A DNA stretch of 5,835 nt from Geopsychrobacter sp. (GCA_030620915.1 JAUXIR010000117.1:1-5835), one strand, 5' to 3'; shown: positions 1 through 5,835, counted from the first letter of the stretch. Notes: generated by a model not told the origin, from the letters alone. A program made the numbers and translations.

Positions 1-132
1 TGTACACCTAATTTGCCTTTTGCTTTTTGCCCCTTTTCGACCCATAGCTATGGCCATGAACTCTCAAACGACCCAAAATCTGGTCTCAAACTTCCAAATT
101 TTCGTTATGGCCCGAATAGTTCCGGCAGCCCC
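1..132. other. Non-coding segment downstream of rng with palindrome and short repeats
   Basis: No convincing gene lies here. The stretch follows the rng stop codon and runs to the window edge. It holds a perfect 12-bp palindrome, CCATAGCTATGG at 42-53. It also holds direct repeats: TCTCAAAC at 62-69 and 84-91, each followed two or three bases later by CCAAA; CGACCCA at 38-44 and 69-75; and TATGGCC at 49-55 and 106-112. A T-rich part with recurring TTTTGC sits at 14-36. The palindrome is not followed by a T-run on either strand, so it does not look like an intrinsic terminator. The arrangement could be a dispersed intergenic repeat or the regulatory region of the next gene to the left, which in related genomes is often rplU (recalled, not visible here). 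Confidence 0.45.
42..53. repeat. 12-bp perfect palindrome CCATAGCTATGG
   Basis: The two 6-bp half sites CCATAG and CTATGG are exact reverse complements with no spacer. A zero-loop palindrome suits a dimeric DNA-binding protein better than an RNA hairpin. Its function is unknown. It lies 80 bp downstream of the rng stop codon. Confidence 0.5.
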
Positions 133-1635
133 CTAGCCGATCGCGATCTCAAACTGCTCGACATGAAATCCGGGCCGCGAATTAATCACGACACTGCGTC
201 CGCTCTCCTGCTCAAGCTCATCAATCCCGGCACGTTCTTCGTCGATCAACAGGCCGGCGATGGCGGGATGCGCCAGCAGGGTGATACGACCGGCGGGCAG
301 ACCCTTGAGTTCGCGTTGCAACTCACGCAAAATCTCGTAAATAACCGTCAGATGCCCCTTGACGTAGCCCTTGCCTTCGCAATAGGTACAGGGCTCGCAG
401 AGGGTGCGGCCGATCGACTCACGCACCCGTTTGCGTGTCATTTCGACCAGACCGAGTTCGCTGATCTTGAGAATATTGGTTTTATTCTTGTCGTTCTTGA
501 GCGCCTCTTCAAATGCAGCATGCACCTTTTCGCGATGGGCCTCCTTCTCCATGTCGATGAAATCAACGATGATCAGGCCGCCGATATTACGTAGGCGCAA
601 CTGAAAGGCAATCTCCTTGAGTGCCTCAAGGTTGGTCTTGAGGATCGTGTCTTCAAGGTTATGCTTGCCCACATAGCGACCGGTATTGACATCAACCGCG
701 GTCAAGGCCTCGGTCTGTTCGATGATGATCGAACCGCCGCTCTTGAGCCAGACCTTCTTGCCCAAGGCACGGGAAATTTCAACCTCGAGCCCGAAGGAGT
801 CAAAAATCGGCTCATCGCCATCATAAAGCTCGATGCAGTAATTCAGCTTCGGCATGAAGGTGCGAATGAAGCGCACGATTTTATTGTATTCATCCTGAGT
901 ATCGACAATGATCCGCCGCACATCCTCAGTCAGGATATCGCGCAAAACCTTGCTGGTGACGTCGAGATCCGAGTGGATCAACGCCGGGGCCTTGCGCTCA
1001 TCGACACCCGAGCTGATATCCTTCCAGAGCTCGACCAGAAATTTCATGTCGGCCTGCAGATCGGCCTCGCTCTTCCCCTCGGAGACGGTCCGGACGATAA
1101 AGCCTGAGCCTTCCGGCTTCATGCTCTCGACCAGCAGACGCAGGCGTTCACGCTCTTCCTCATCATCAATCCGGCGCGAAATCCCGACATGATCGACCGT
1201 CGGCATATAGACCAGATGCCGGCCGGGCAGCGAGATATGCGAGGTGATCCGTGCGCCCTTGGTGCTGATCGGTTCCTTCGAGATCTGGACCAGGATCTCC
1301 TGGCCCTCCTTGAGCAGATCCTCGATCGGCGGCAACGGCTGTTCGACCGCTTCGGCCTGATCGGTACCCGAACTATCGCCATCGACGTAGCGCGCCACCT
1401 CATTCATCTCATCGAATACATCGGCGACATAGAGGAAGGCGGCCTTCTCCAGCCCGATATCGACAAAGGCCGCCTGCATCCCCGGCAGCACACGGATGAC
1501 CCGTCCCTTATAGATATTACTGACAATCCCCATCTCGCGCTCGCGCTCGATATAGAGTTCGGCAATATGCCCACCTTCCAGCAACGCCACACGGGTTTCG
1601 TGTGAGGTCGTGTTGATCACCAGCTCCCTGGTCAT
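133..1635 (-). CDS. rng: Ribonuclease G (Rne/Rng family endoribonuclease)
   Basis: This is a cytoplasmic single-strand endoribonuclease that prefers 5'-monophosphate ends. In other bacteria it matures the 16S rRNA 5' end and turns over mRNA. The 500-residue product is close to E. coli RNase G (489) and resembles it end to end; it lacks the long C-terminal degradosome scaffold of RNase E. An S1-type RNA-binding domain covers about residues 35-130 (NIYKGRV at 40-46, GMQAAFVDIG at 52-61), with a hydrophilic insert near 84-104. The catalytic core carries the Mg-binding aspartates D315 (AVDVNTG) and D358 (IIVDFIDM). The zinc-link cysteines are C413, C416 and C419, followed by the conserved GKGYVK. 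The start is set by alignment of MTRELVINTT with the E. coli N-terminus and by a GGAG Shine-Dalgarno six bases upstream. The stop is TAG. The gene lies 104 bp downstream of the radical SAM gene on the same strand. It is intact, with nothing unusual. Family identity is seen in the sequence; the exact substrates here are inferred. Confidence 0.97.
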   Translation of the reverse strand: MTRELVINTTSHETRVALLEGGHIAELYIEREREMGIVSNIYKGRVIRVLPGMQAAFVDIGLEKAAFLYVADVFDEMNEVARYVDGDSSGTDQAEAVEQPLPPIEDLLKEGQEILVQISKEPISTKGARITSHISLPGRHLVYMPTVDHVGISRRIDDEEERERLRLLVESMKPEGSGFIVRTVSEGKSEADLQADMKFLVELWKDISSGVDERKAPALIHSDLDVTSKVLRDILTEDVRRIIVDTQDEYNKIVRFIRTFMPKLNYCIELYDGDEPIFDSFGLEVEISRALGKKVWLKSGGSIIIEQTEALTAVDVNTGRYVGKHNLEDTILKTNLEALKEIAFQLRLRNIGGLIIVDFIDMEKEAHREKVHAAFEEALKNDKNKTNILKISELGLVEMTRKRVRESIGRTLCEPCTYCEGKGYVKGHLTVIYEILRELQRELKGLPAGRITLLAHPAIAGLLIDEERAGIDELEQESGRSVVINSRPGFHVEQFEIAIG

Positions 1636-1739
1636 GACTGACTCCGATCCAAGACTAGATATAACAAAATTAAAACGATTTATTTAATTATCGGCTGCAA
1701 CAGCATGACTCCGATTAAACAGGAGCGCATTGACCTTGA
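1636..1739 (-). other. AT-rich spacer between radical SAM gene and rng
   Basis: This gap of 104 bp lies upstream of rng. Its middle (about 1655-1690) is strongly AT-rich in an otherwise GC-rich neighbourhood, which could mark a promoter for rng, but no good -35/-10 pair was found. The best minus-strand guess is TTAAAT, 17 bp, TTATAT, matching only 3 of 6 bases in each box. The spacer contains a 10-bp direct repeat, TGACTCCGAT, at 1639-1648 and 1706-1715. A 7-bp all-AT inverted repeat (1668-1674 with 1683-1689) is too weak to be a terminator, so read-through from the upstream gene is plausible. Confidence 0.35.
1642..1645 (-). promoter_or_regulatory. Ribosome binding site of rng (GGAG)
   Basis: On the minus strand GGAG lies six bases before the rng ATG at 1635. 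It supports this start and falls inside one copy of the 10-bp direct repeat in the leader. Confidence 0.7.
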
Positions 1740-4235
1740 TTACGCCTTGAGCAGGATCGCGGTCTTACGCACCCCCAGTTGGCGCACGGCTTCAACATCA
1801 AGCGCAAACAGGTAAGCGGCGACCCGCAACGGGCTCCCCTTGACCAGTTTAAGCTCCAACTCGTTCTCGACCAGCTCAAGCGCCGCAACATCCCCCCGCA
1901 GATCGACCTTCTTCTCCCGCCCTTTCTTGATCTGCACCGCCTCGATTCGCTCGCTGGCGAGAAAATCGGCGATCTTCTGCTCGAGATCGATACCGGTCTC
2001 AGGCAGCGGTACGCGATAAATACTGGCCGACACCGATGCCGAAGGAGAAGGGACACCCGCAGCCGGGGTCTCCGCCGCGATAATGGTAAAGCCTTCGGGC
2101 AACTGGAGGTTCAGCCGACGAGCGACCTCATCTGCGGCCAGGGGCTCGAAGAGCTCGAGATCGACCAGCTCGGCCTCACTCTCCACCCCCATCGGCAAGG
2201 CTTCGAGATATGAGACCTTGGGGGTCGGATGAAACCCCTGCGAAAAACGGATCGGCAGTTTAGCACGGCGGACCGCACGCTGGAACATGGTCAGATATTC
2301 CAGATGAGCCACCATCTTCGCCCGGCCGCGCTTGGCCAACTTCAGGCGCACCCGAAAACGCAGATCATTATCGACCGGTGCCTGCTGACCTGTGCTGACC
2401 GGCGGCAGCTCCTGCGGCGGCTGCAGGCGCATCTTCACCAGCTCGAAATCGCAGACCCCACAGGCGCTGCAGTCTCCGTCGCGACAGTCGGGCGTTCCCG
2501 CCAACTCCAACGATTTTTGCCGTTCCTGGATGAAAAAACTCTTCGGCAGACCGCAGTCGATATGGTCCCAGGGCAGCACCTCATCCTCGTCCCGCTCGCG
2601 CAGATACCAGGCCGGTTCGATTTCAGCATCGATAAAGGCCTGCTGCCATTTGGAAAAATCGAAGTGCTCGCGCCAGCCATCGAATCGGCACCCGGCGGCC
2701 AGAGCCGCCTCGAGAACCCGACCCAAACGCCGGTCACCCCGGGCAAAAACCCCTTCGAGAAACGAGAGGGAGGCTTCGTGGTATTTAAATTTCAACTTCT
2801 TCGCGCGCAGACCGCCCTTGAGCAAGCCCTGCATCCGCAGAATCTCCTCGATGCCGATCTGCGGCTCCCACTGGAAAGGGGTGTGCGGCTTGGGCACAAA
2901 GGTCGACACCGCGACGTTGACATCGGCGCCCCCTTCGGTTCCCTTGCCGCTGCGCTTGACCCGCGCCGCCAGATCGATGATCGCCTGTAGATCTTCGTCG
3001 GTTTCGGTCGGCAGCCCCATCATGAAATAGAGCTTGATCACCCGCCAGCCGAGGGTGAATGCATTGGTCGTCGTCTCTAACAGATCCTCTTCGGTGATCC
3101 CCTTATTGATCAGTCGACGCATCCGTTCACTACCAGCCTCGGGAGCCAGGGTGAAACCGGTCTTGCGCACCTTCTTGATCTCCTCCATCAAGCCTTCGGT
3201 CAAGGAGCCGACACGCAGACTCGGGAAAGAGACCGCGACCCGCTCCTTGGCATACTTGGCCATCAACCCCTTCAATAACGGCTCGATACAGCTGTAGTCG
3301 CCGGTCGACAGCGAAAGGAGCGAGATCTCCTCATAACCCGAGTTCGAAAGGGCGGTATCGACCAGCTCGGCGATCTTCTCCGGGCTGCGTTCACGCACCG
3401 GACGATAGATGTAGCCCGCCTGACAAAAACGGCAACCACGTGTGCAACCGCGCGCAATCTCCATCGCCACCCGGTTATGCACCGTCTGCATGAAGGGGAC
3501 GAGTGGTGCAGTCGGAAAGGGGGCCGTTTCAAGATCGGCCAGAAAGCGCCGCCGAACCTTGGCATAGCCCTTCTTCAAGGGTTTTATTTCTGCAAGCCGG
3601 CCATCTTCGCAGTAGTCGATATCGAAGAACGAAGGGACATAGATCCCCTCAATACCGGCCAGTCTGTTCAACAATTCCGAACGAGACAGCCCATCCTTAC
3701 GTGCCGCACGCACGACCTCGACCAGCTCAACCAGGGCCTCTTCACCATCGCCGATCAGGGCACAATCGAAGAAATCGGCGAGGGGCTCGGGGTTGAAGGC
3801 GCAGGGGCCACCGACAAGAATCAGCGGAGCATCCTCACCCCGATCTTCACGCCGCAGGGGCAATCCGGCCAGCTGCAACATGCCGAGAACATTGGTGTAG
3901 CTGAGCTCATACTGCAGGGTGAAACCGATGATATCAAAATCGGCCAACGGCGTACCCGTCTCCAGCGAGGAGAGTGGCGCGCCATCCCTTTTTAGAAGTT
4001 CGGCCATATCGGGCCAGGGCGCGTAAACCCGTTCGGCGGCGACCCCATCAAGATCATTGAGGATACGGTAGAGGATCGGAAAACCGAGATAACTCATCCC
4101 AATTTCATAAACATCGGGAAAGGCCAGGACCATGCGCAAATCGACCCGTTCTGAACCCTTGCTGCGGCTGCCCAGCTCACCACCAAGATAGCGGGAGGGG
4201 CGGCTGACTTCGGTCAGCCTCTGAAAATCGCTCAT
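1740..4235 (-). CDS. B12-binding-like radical SAM protein fused to DUF2344 (TIGR03960 + TIGR03936 type)
   Basis: The function is unknown. The 831-residue chain joins two parts that are separate adjacent genes in many bacteria. Residues about 10-240 form a Rossmann-like, B12-binding-type domain (RYLGGE at 15-20, PDVYEIGMSYLG at 40-51, GGP at 142-144, NPEPLADFFD at 148-157, GDGEEAL at 162-168). The position of the cobalamin-ligating His in DxHxxG is Tyr43. Residues about 250-480 are a radical SAM core: C264, C268 and C271 form the CX3CX2C motif for the [4Fe-4S] cluster, followed by LLSLSTGDY (306-314), APEAGSERMRRLINKG (364-379) and GLPTETDEDL (407-416). A second cysteine group (C584, C589, C592, C595) lies between the core and the C-terminal DUF2344 domain (about 622-831; FSQGFHPTPK at 664-673). 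No signal peptide or membrane segment is seen, so it is probably cytoplasmic. The start fits family N-termini, but the nearest Shine-Dalgarno-like GAGG is 12 bases away. rng follows 104 bp downstream; family neighbours suggest RNA or ribosome modification, which is inference. Confidence 0.93.
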   Translation of the reverse strand: MSDFQRLTEVSRPSRYLGGELGSRSKGSERVDLRMVLAFPDVYEIGMSYLGFPILYRILNDLDGVAAERVYAPWPDMAELLKRDGAPLSSLETGTPLADFDIIGFTLQYELSYTNVLGMLQLAGLPLRREDRGEDAPLILVGGPCAFNPEPLADFFDCALIGDGEEALVELVEVVRAARKDGLSRSELLNRLAGIEGIYVPSFFDIDYCEDGRLAEIKPLKKGYAKVRRRFLADLETAPFPTAPLVPFMQTVHNRVAMEIARGCTRGCRFCQAGYIYRPVRERSPEKIAELVDTALSNSGYEEISLLSLSTGDYSCIEPLLKGLMAKYAKERVAVSFPSLRVGSLTEGLMEEIKKVRKTGFTLAPEAGSERMRRLINKGITEEDLLETTTNAFTLGWRVIKLYFMMGLPTETDEDLQAIIDLAARVKRSGKGTEGGADVNVAVSTFVPKPHTPFQWEPQIGIEEILRMQGLLKGGLRAKKLKFKYHEASLSFLEGVFARGDRRLGRVLEAALAAGCRFDGWREHFDFSKWQQAFIDAEIEPAWYLRERDEDEVLPWDHIDCGLPKSFFIQERQKSLELAGTPDCRDGDCSACGVCDFELVKMRLQPPQELPPVSTGQQAPVDNDLRFRVRLKLAKRGRAKMVAHLEYLTMFQRAVRRAKLPIRFSQGFHPTPKVSYLEALPMGVESEAELVDLELFEPLAADEVARRLNLQLPEGFTIIAAETPAAGVPSPSASVSASIYRVPLPETGIDLEQKIADFLASERIEAVQIKKGREKKVDLRGDVAALELVENELELKLVKGSPLRVAAYLFALDVEAVRQLGVRKTAILLKA

Positions 4236-4252
4236 ACTCTTTATCAGCCTCT
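4202..4252 (-). promoter_or_regulatory. Possible hairpin and direct repeat around the radical SAM start codon
   Basis: On the minus strand GGCTGAC (4219-4213) and GTCAGCC (4208-4202) form a perfect 7-bp stem with a 4-base loop, covering codons 6-11. A 9-bp direct copy, AGAGGCTGA, occurs on both sides of the ATG (4222-4214 and 4252-4244). The distal arm GTCAGCC can therefore pair either with the copy inside the gene or with the upstream copy, which overlaps the only Shine-Dalgarno-like GAGG. The pairing potential is seen in the sequence; any regulatory effect is inference. Confidence 0.3.
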
Positions 4253-4330
4253 TGAATTTTGACGAAAAGGAGGAAAACTAACACGGCAAACCTTTGAAAA
4301 ACAAGGAGAAAAATAAACTAGGCAAAAGGA
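4236..4330 (-). other. Spacer between J-domain gene and radical SAM gene
   Basis: This 95-bp gap holds no gene. On the minus strand it is pyrimidine-rich with several T-runs, and the plus strand is correspondingly purine-rich, including a mirror-symmetric AAAAGGAGGAAAA at 4265-4277. No convincing promoter for the radical SAM gene and no strong terminator after the J-domain gene were found, so co-transcription of the two is possible but unproven. Confidence 0.35.
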
Positions 4331-4633
4331 TCAGACATCCTCGGCACGCCCACCCCAGAGGCTGTCTGCGGCGAACTGTTCACGTAAACGCTCTTCGGGA
4401 TACTGCTCGAGGAATTCCACACGGGAGCAATCGAATCGATACCCATGACAGTAGGAGCGTAAAACTCGGTAGGCTTCGTTGATGCGACGAATTTTTTCCG
4501 GGTCGGATTCTGCCCCGGCATCGGGATGGTAGCGGCGCACCAGCTCACGGTGACGCTCCTTGATCTGGCGCAGACTGACCCGTTCGGAAAAACTGAACTC
4601 TTCAAGAGCGGCACACAGCTCAGGGTATTGCAT
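4331..4633 (-). CDS. Small J-domain (DnaJ-like) protein
   Basis: The predicted 100-residue protein consists of a J-domain and a short tail. J-domains bind DnaK-type Hsp70 and stimulate its ATPase. Helix II is about residues 19-35, the invariant HPD is H36-P37-D38, and helix III follows with INEAYRVLRSY at 51-61. The Gly/Phe-rich region, zinc fingers and client-binding domains of full DnaJ are absent, so it cannot replace DnaJ. Residues 62-100 form a charged, partly aromatic tail (EFLEQYPEERLREQF at 73-87, then LWGG) that may choose the partner. I chose the ATG at 4633 because GGAAGGA lies eight bases upstream. An in-frame ATG at 4690 would add 19 residues, but that part overlaps the predicted promoter and does not look like J-domain sequence. 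The gene is divergent from radA and 95 bp upstream of the radical SAM gene. The J-domain call is firm; the partner and client are unknown. Confidence 0.88.
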   Translation of the reverse strand: MQYPELCAALEEFSFSERVSLRQIKERHRELVRRYHPDAGAESDPEKIRRINEAYRVLRSYCHGYRFDCSRVEFLEQYPEERLREQFAADSLWGGRAEDV

Positions 4634-4641
4634 CGAAATCG

Positions 4642-4648
4642 TCCTTCC
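4642..4648 (-). promoter_or_regulatory. Ribosome binding site of the J-domain gene (GGAAGGA)
   Basis: On the minus strand GGAAGGA sits eight bases before the ATG at 4633. It decides the start in favour of the 100-residue form over the 119-residue form beginning at 4690. Confidence 0.65.
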
Positions 4649-4667
4649 GGTGAGCAACCTGCGCCTA

Positions 4668-4697
4668 AGTATAGCCAAAGCGACGTGCAATTGACAG
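4668..4697 (-). promoter_or_regulatory. Predicted sigma70-type promoter for the J-domain gene
   Basis: On the minus strand the -35 candidate CTGTCA (4697-4692, 4 of 6 consensus bases) is followed by an 18-bp spacer and the -10 candidate TATACT (4673-4668, 5 of 6). Transcription would begin near 4661, leaving a leader of about 28 bases that contains the GGAAGGA ribosome site. Its -35 overlaps the radA -35 on the opposite strand. Confidence 0.5.
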
Positions 4698-4719
4698 TTC
4701 CCCAGCCAAACACTAGGAT
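4691..4719 (+). promoter_or_regulatory. Predicted sigma70-type promoter for radA
   Basis: The -35 box TTGACA (4691-4696) matches consensus perfectly. A 17-bp spacer follows, then the -10 candidate TAGGAT (4714-4719, 4 of 6). Transcription would begin near 4726, giving a leader of roughly 58 bases before the radA ATG. No LexA-like operator was recognised in this region, so there is no visible sign of SOS control. Confidence 0.6.
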
Positions 4720-4773
4720 GACCTTGCTTCAGCGCAATAATGCGAACTCATTCAACCTCTCAACTCAGGGCAC

Positions 4774-4778
4774 AGGGG
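4774..4778 (+). promoter_or_regulatory. Ribosome binding site of radA (AGGGG)
   Basis: AGGGG lies five bases before the ATG at 4784. It supports this start, as does the downstream protein, which opens with the zinc finger as RadA normally does. Confidence 0.6.
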
Positions 4779-4783
4779 CGATC

Positions 4784-5835
4784 ATGGCCAGGCAAAAGAC
4801 CTTCTTCAGCTGCCAACAGTGTGGCTTTCAGAGTCCAAAATGGCTCGGCAAATGCCCTGATTGCAACCAGTGGAACACCCTGGTCGAAGAACAGAGCCAG
4901 CACCAGCAAGGCAGTCGCGTGCTCCCCGCGCCGGGCAAACCGCAGAAGATGGCGGAGATTACCAGCACCGCCGAAGATCGGGTCAGTTGCGGTATCGCAG
5001 AACTCGACCGCACCCTGGGCGGCGGCCTGGTTCCAGGTTCGCTGATCCTTGTCGGTGGCGATCCCGGCATCGGCAAATCGACCCTGCTGCTTCAGGCCAT
5101 CGATCGGTTGGCTCAAAAGGGCACCGCCCTCTATGTGACCGCCGAGGAATCGACCCGCCAGGTCAAGCTGCGCGGTGAACGTCTCGGTGCTTCGGCCGAG
5201 AACCTTTACCTGCTGGCCGAGACCTCGCTTGAGCAGATCCGCAAGCGGATCAGCGAACTGAAACCCGACTACCTGGTCATCGACTCGATCCAGACCATCT
5301 TCACCAACAATATCGAATCGGCCCCCGGTAGTGTCAGTCAGGTGCGCGAATGCGCCGGTCAGTTGATGCTGATCGCTAAAGGGGAAGGGATTCCTACCTT
5401 TCTGGTCGGCCATGTGACCAAGGATGGCTCAATCGCAGGCCCCCGGGTGCTGGAACACATGGTCGACACCGTGCTCTACTTCGAAGGCGATCCCGGCCAT
5501 CCCTATCGAATTCTGCGCGCGGTTAAAAATCGCTTCGGCTCAACCAATGAAATCGGCGTCTTCGAGATGGGTGAAAGCGGCCTGCGCGAGGTCGCCAACC
5601 CCTCGGAACTCTTCTTGGCCGAGAGACCGGAGAAGAACCCCGGAAGCGTTGTCGTTCCGGCCCTTGAAGGGACGCGCCCGATCCTGGTCGAACTCCAGGC
5701 GCTGGTTTCGAGCAGCAGCTTCGGCACCCCACAGCGCACCGCCATCGGTATCGATCACAAACGGATGGCCCTGCTAGTGGCAATCCTCGATAAGAAAGTC
5801 GAGCTGCAACTCGCCGGGCAGGATATCTTTGTCAA
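4784..5835 (+). CDS. radA: DNA repair protein RadA (Sms), 3' end beyond window
   Basis: RadA is a RecA-like cytoplasmic ATPase that helps process recombination intermediates; in E. coli and S. pneumoniae it promotes branch migration or acts as a hexameric helicase. An uninterrupted reading frame runs 350 codons to the window edge. An N-terminal zinc finger has C10, C13, C24 and C27 (SCQQCG and KCPDC). The RecA-like ATPase domain has Walker A GDPGIGKS at 92-99 (K98) and a Walker B strand YLVIDS at 163-168 (D167). The RadA-specific KNRFG is at 248-252, followed by EMGESGL at 261-267. The Lon-protease-like C-terminal domain begins near residue 285 and is cut; about 100 residues are missing compared with the usual length of about 455-460. 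The start is supported by AGGGG five bases upstream. The gene is divergent from the J-domain gene, with 150 bp between the two start codons. Nothing suggests damage; the truncation is only the window limit. Confidence 0.97.
   Translation, partial: MARQKTFFSCQQCGFQSPKWLGKCPDCNQWNTLVEEQSQHQQGSRVLPAPGKPQKMAEITSTAEDRVSCGIAELDRTLGGGLVPGSLILVGGDPGIGKSTLLLQAIDRLAQKGTALYVTAEESTRQVKLRGERLGASAENLYLLAETSLEQIRKRISELKPDYLVIDSIQTIFTNNIESAPGSVSQVRECAGQLMLIAKGEGIPTFLVGHVTKDGSIAGPRVLEHMVDTVLYFEGDPGHPYRILRAVKNRFGSTNEIGVFEMGESGLREVANPSELFLAERPEKNPGSVVVPALEGTRPILVELQALVSSSSFGTPQRTAIGIDHKRMALLVAILDKKVELQLAGQDIFV

Noticed and set aside
13..594. Plus-strand open frame of 193 codons
   Set aside because: Most of it lies antisense to rng, whose protein is clearly conserved. 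The frame has no ribosome site or recognisable domain and is a mirror of codon bias on the other strand. Other frames opposite rng and the radical SAM gene were dropped for the same reason.
1680..1706. Eight-codon leader peptide (ATG at 1706, minus strand) upstream of rng
   Set aside because: The GGAG is only two bases from this ATG, too close for normal initiation, and the peptide shows no run of regulatory codons or attenuator hairpin.
4324..4341. Possible terminator of the J-domain gene: AGGAT, 5-base loop, ATCCT, then TTT on the minus strand
   Set aside because: The stem is only 5 bp and is followed by three T residues before a G, too weak to call an intrinsic terminator. It also overlaps the stop codon.
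4266..4482. Strong AAGGAGG on the plus strand followed by a TTG-initiated 62-codon frame at 4294
   Set aside because: The purine motif is more than 20 bases from the TTG, and most of the frame is antisense to the J-domain gene. The first residues are just lysine- and asparagine-rich spacer translation.
4634..4690. N-terminal extension of the J-domain protein to an ATG at 4690
   Set aside because: The added 19 residues overlap a good -10 box, and the ATG at 4633 has a well-spaced GGAAGGA.
4760..5413. Minus-strand open frame of 217 codons
   Set aside because: It lies antisense to radA, which has a full set of RadA motifs in the plus frame. No family resemblance was seen in the minus frame.

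Overview
This is a 5.8 kb chromosomal housekeeping segment, and coding sequence fills nearly all of it. No tRNA, rRNA, CRISPR array, insertion sequence or phage gene is visible. The protein families, the single-chain radical SAM/DUF2344 fusion followed by RNase G, and a small J-domain gene next to radA suggest a Gram-negative anaerobe of the Desulfuromonadia (Geobacter, Desulfuromonas or Pelobacter type). This placement rests on recalled gene neighbourhoods and protein character, not on a search.

Layout from left to right. Positions 1-132 are non-coding, lie downstream of rng, and carry a 12-bp perfect palindrome and short direct repeats. Positions 133-1635 (minus) encode ribonuclease G. A 104-bp AT-rich spacer follows. 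Positions 1740-4235 (minus) encode an 831-residue protein of unknown function: a B12-binding-like domain, a radical SAM core, a second cysteine cluster and a C-terminal DUF2344 domain. A 95-bp spacer follows. Positions 4331-4633 (minus) encode a 100-residue J-domain protein. Positions 4634-4783 are a divergent promoter region. From 4784 to the right edge (plus) runs radA, cut by the window end after 350 codons.

The three minus-strand genes read J-domain, then radical SAM fusion, then rng. They may be partly co-transcribed, but the 95- and 104-bp gaps also leave room for separate promoters. RNase G matures rRNA and turns over mRNA. From what I recall, the radical SAM/DUF2344 family often neighbours rne/rng and the rplU-rpmA-obg ribosome genes in distant phyla, which makes an RNA or ribosome modification role the most reasonable guess for the unknown protein. 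radA faces the other way and acts in recombinational repair. Its predicted promoter and that of the J-domain gene overlap at their -35 boxes.

The most interesting item is the radical SAM/DUF2344 fusion: intact and conserved in type, but with no assigned reaction, a Tyr where the cobalamin-ligating His would sit, and a second cysteine cluster.
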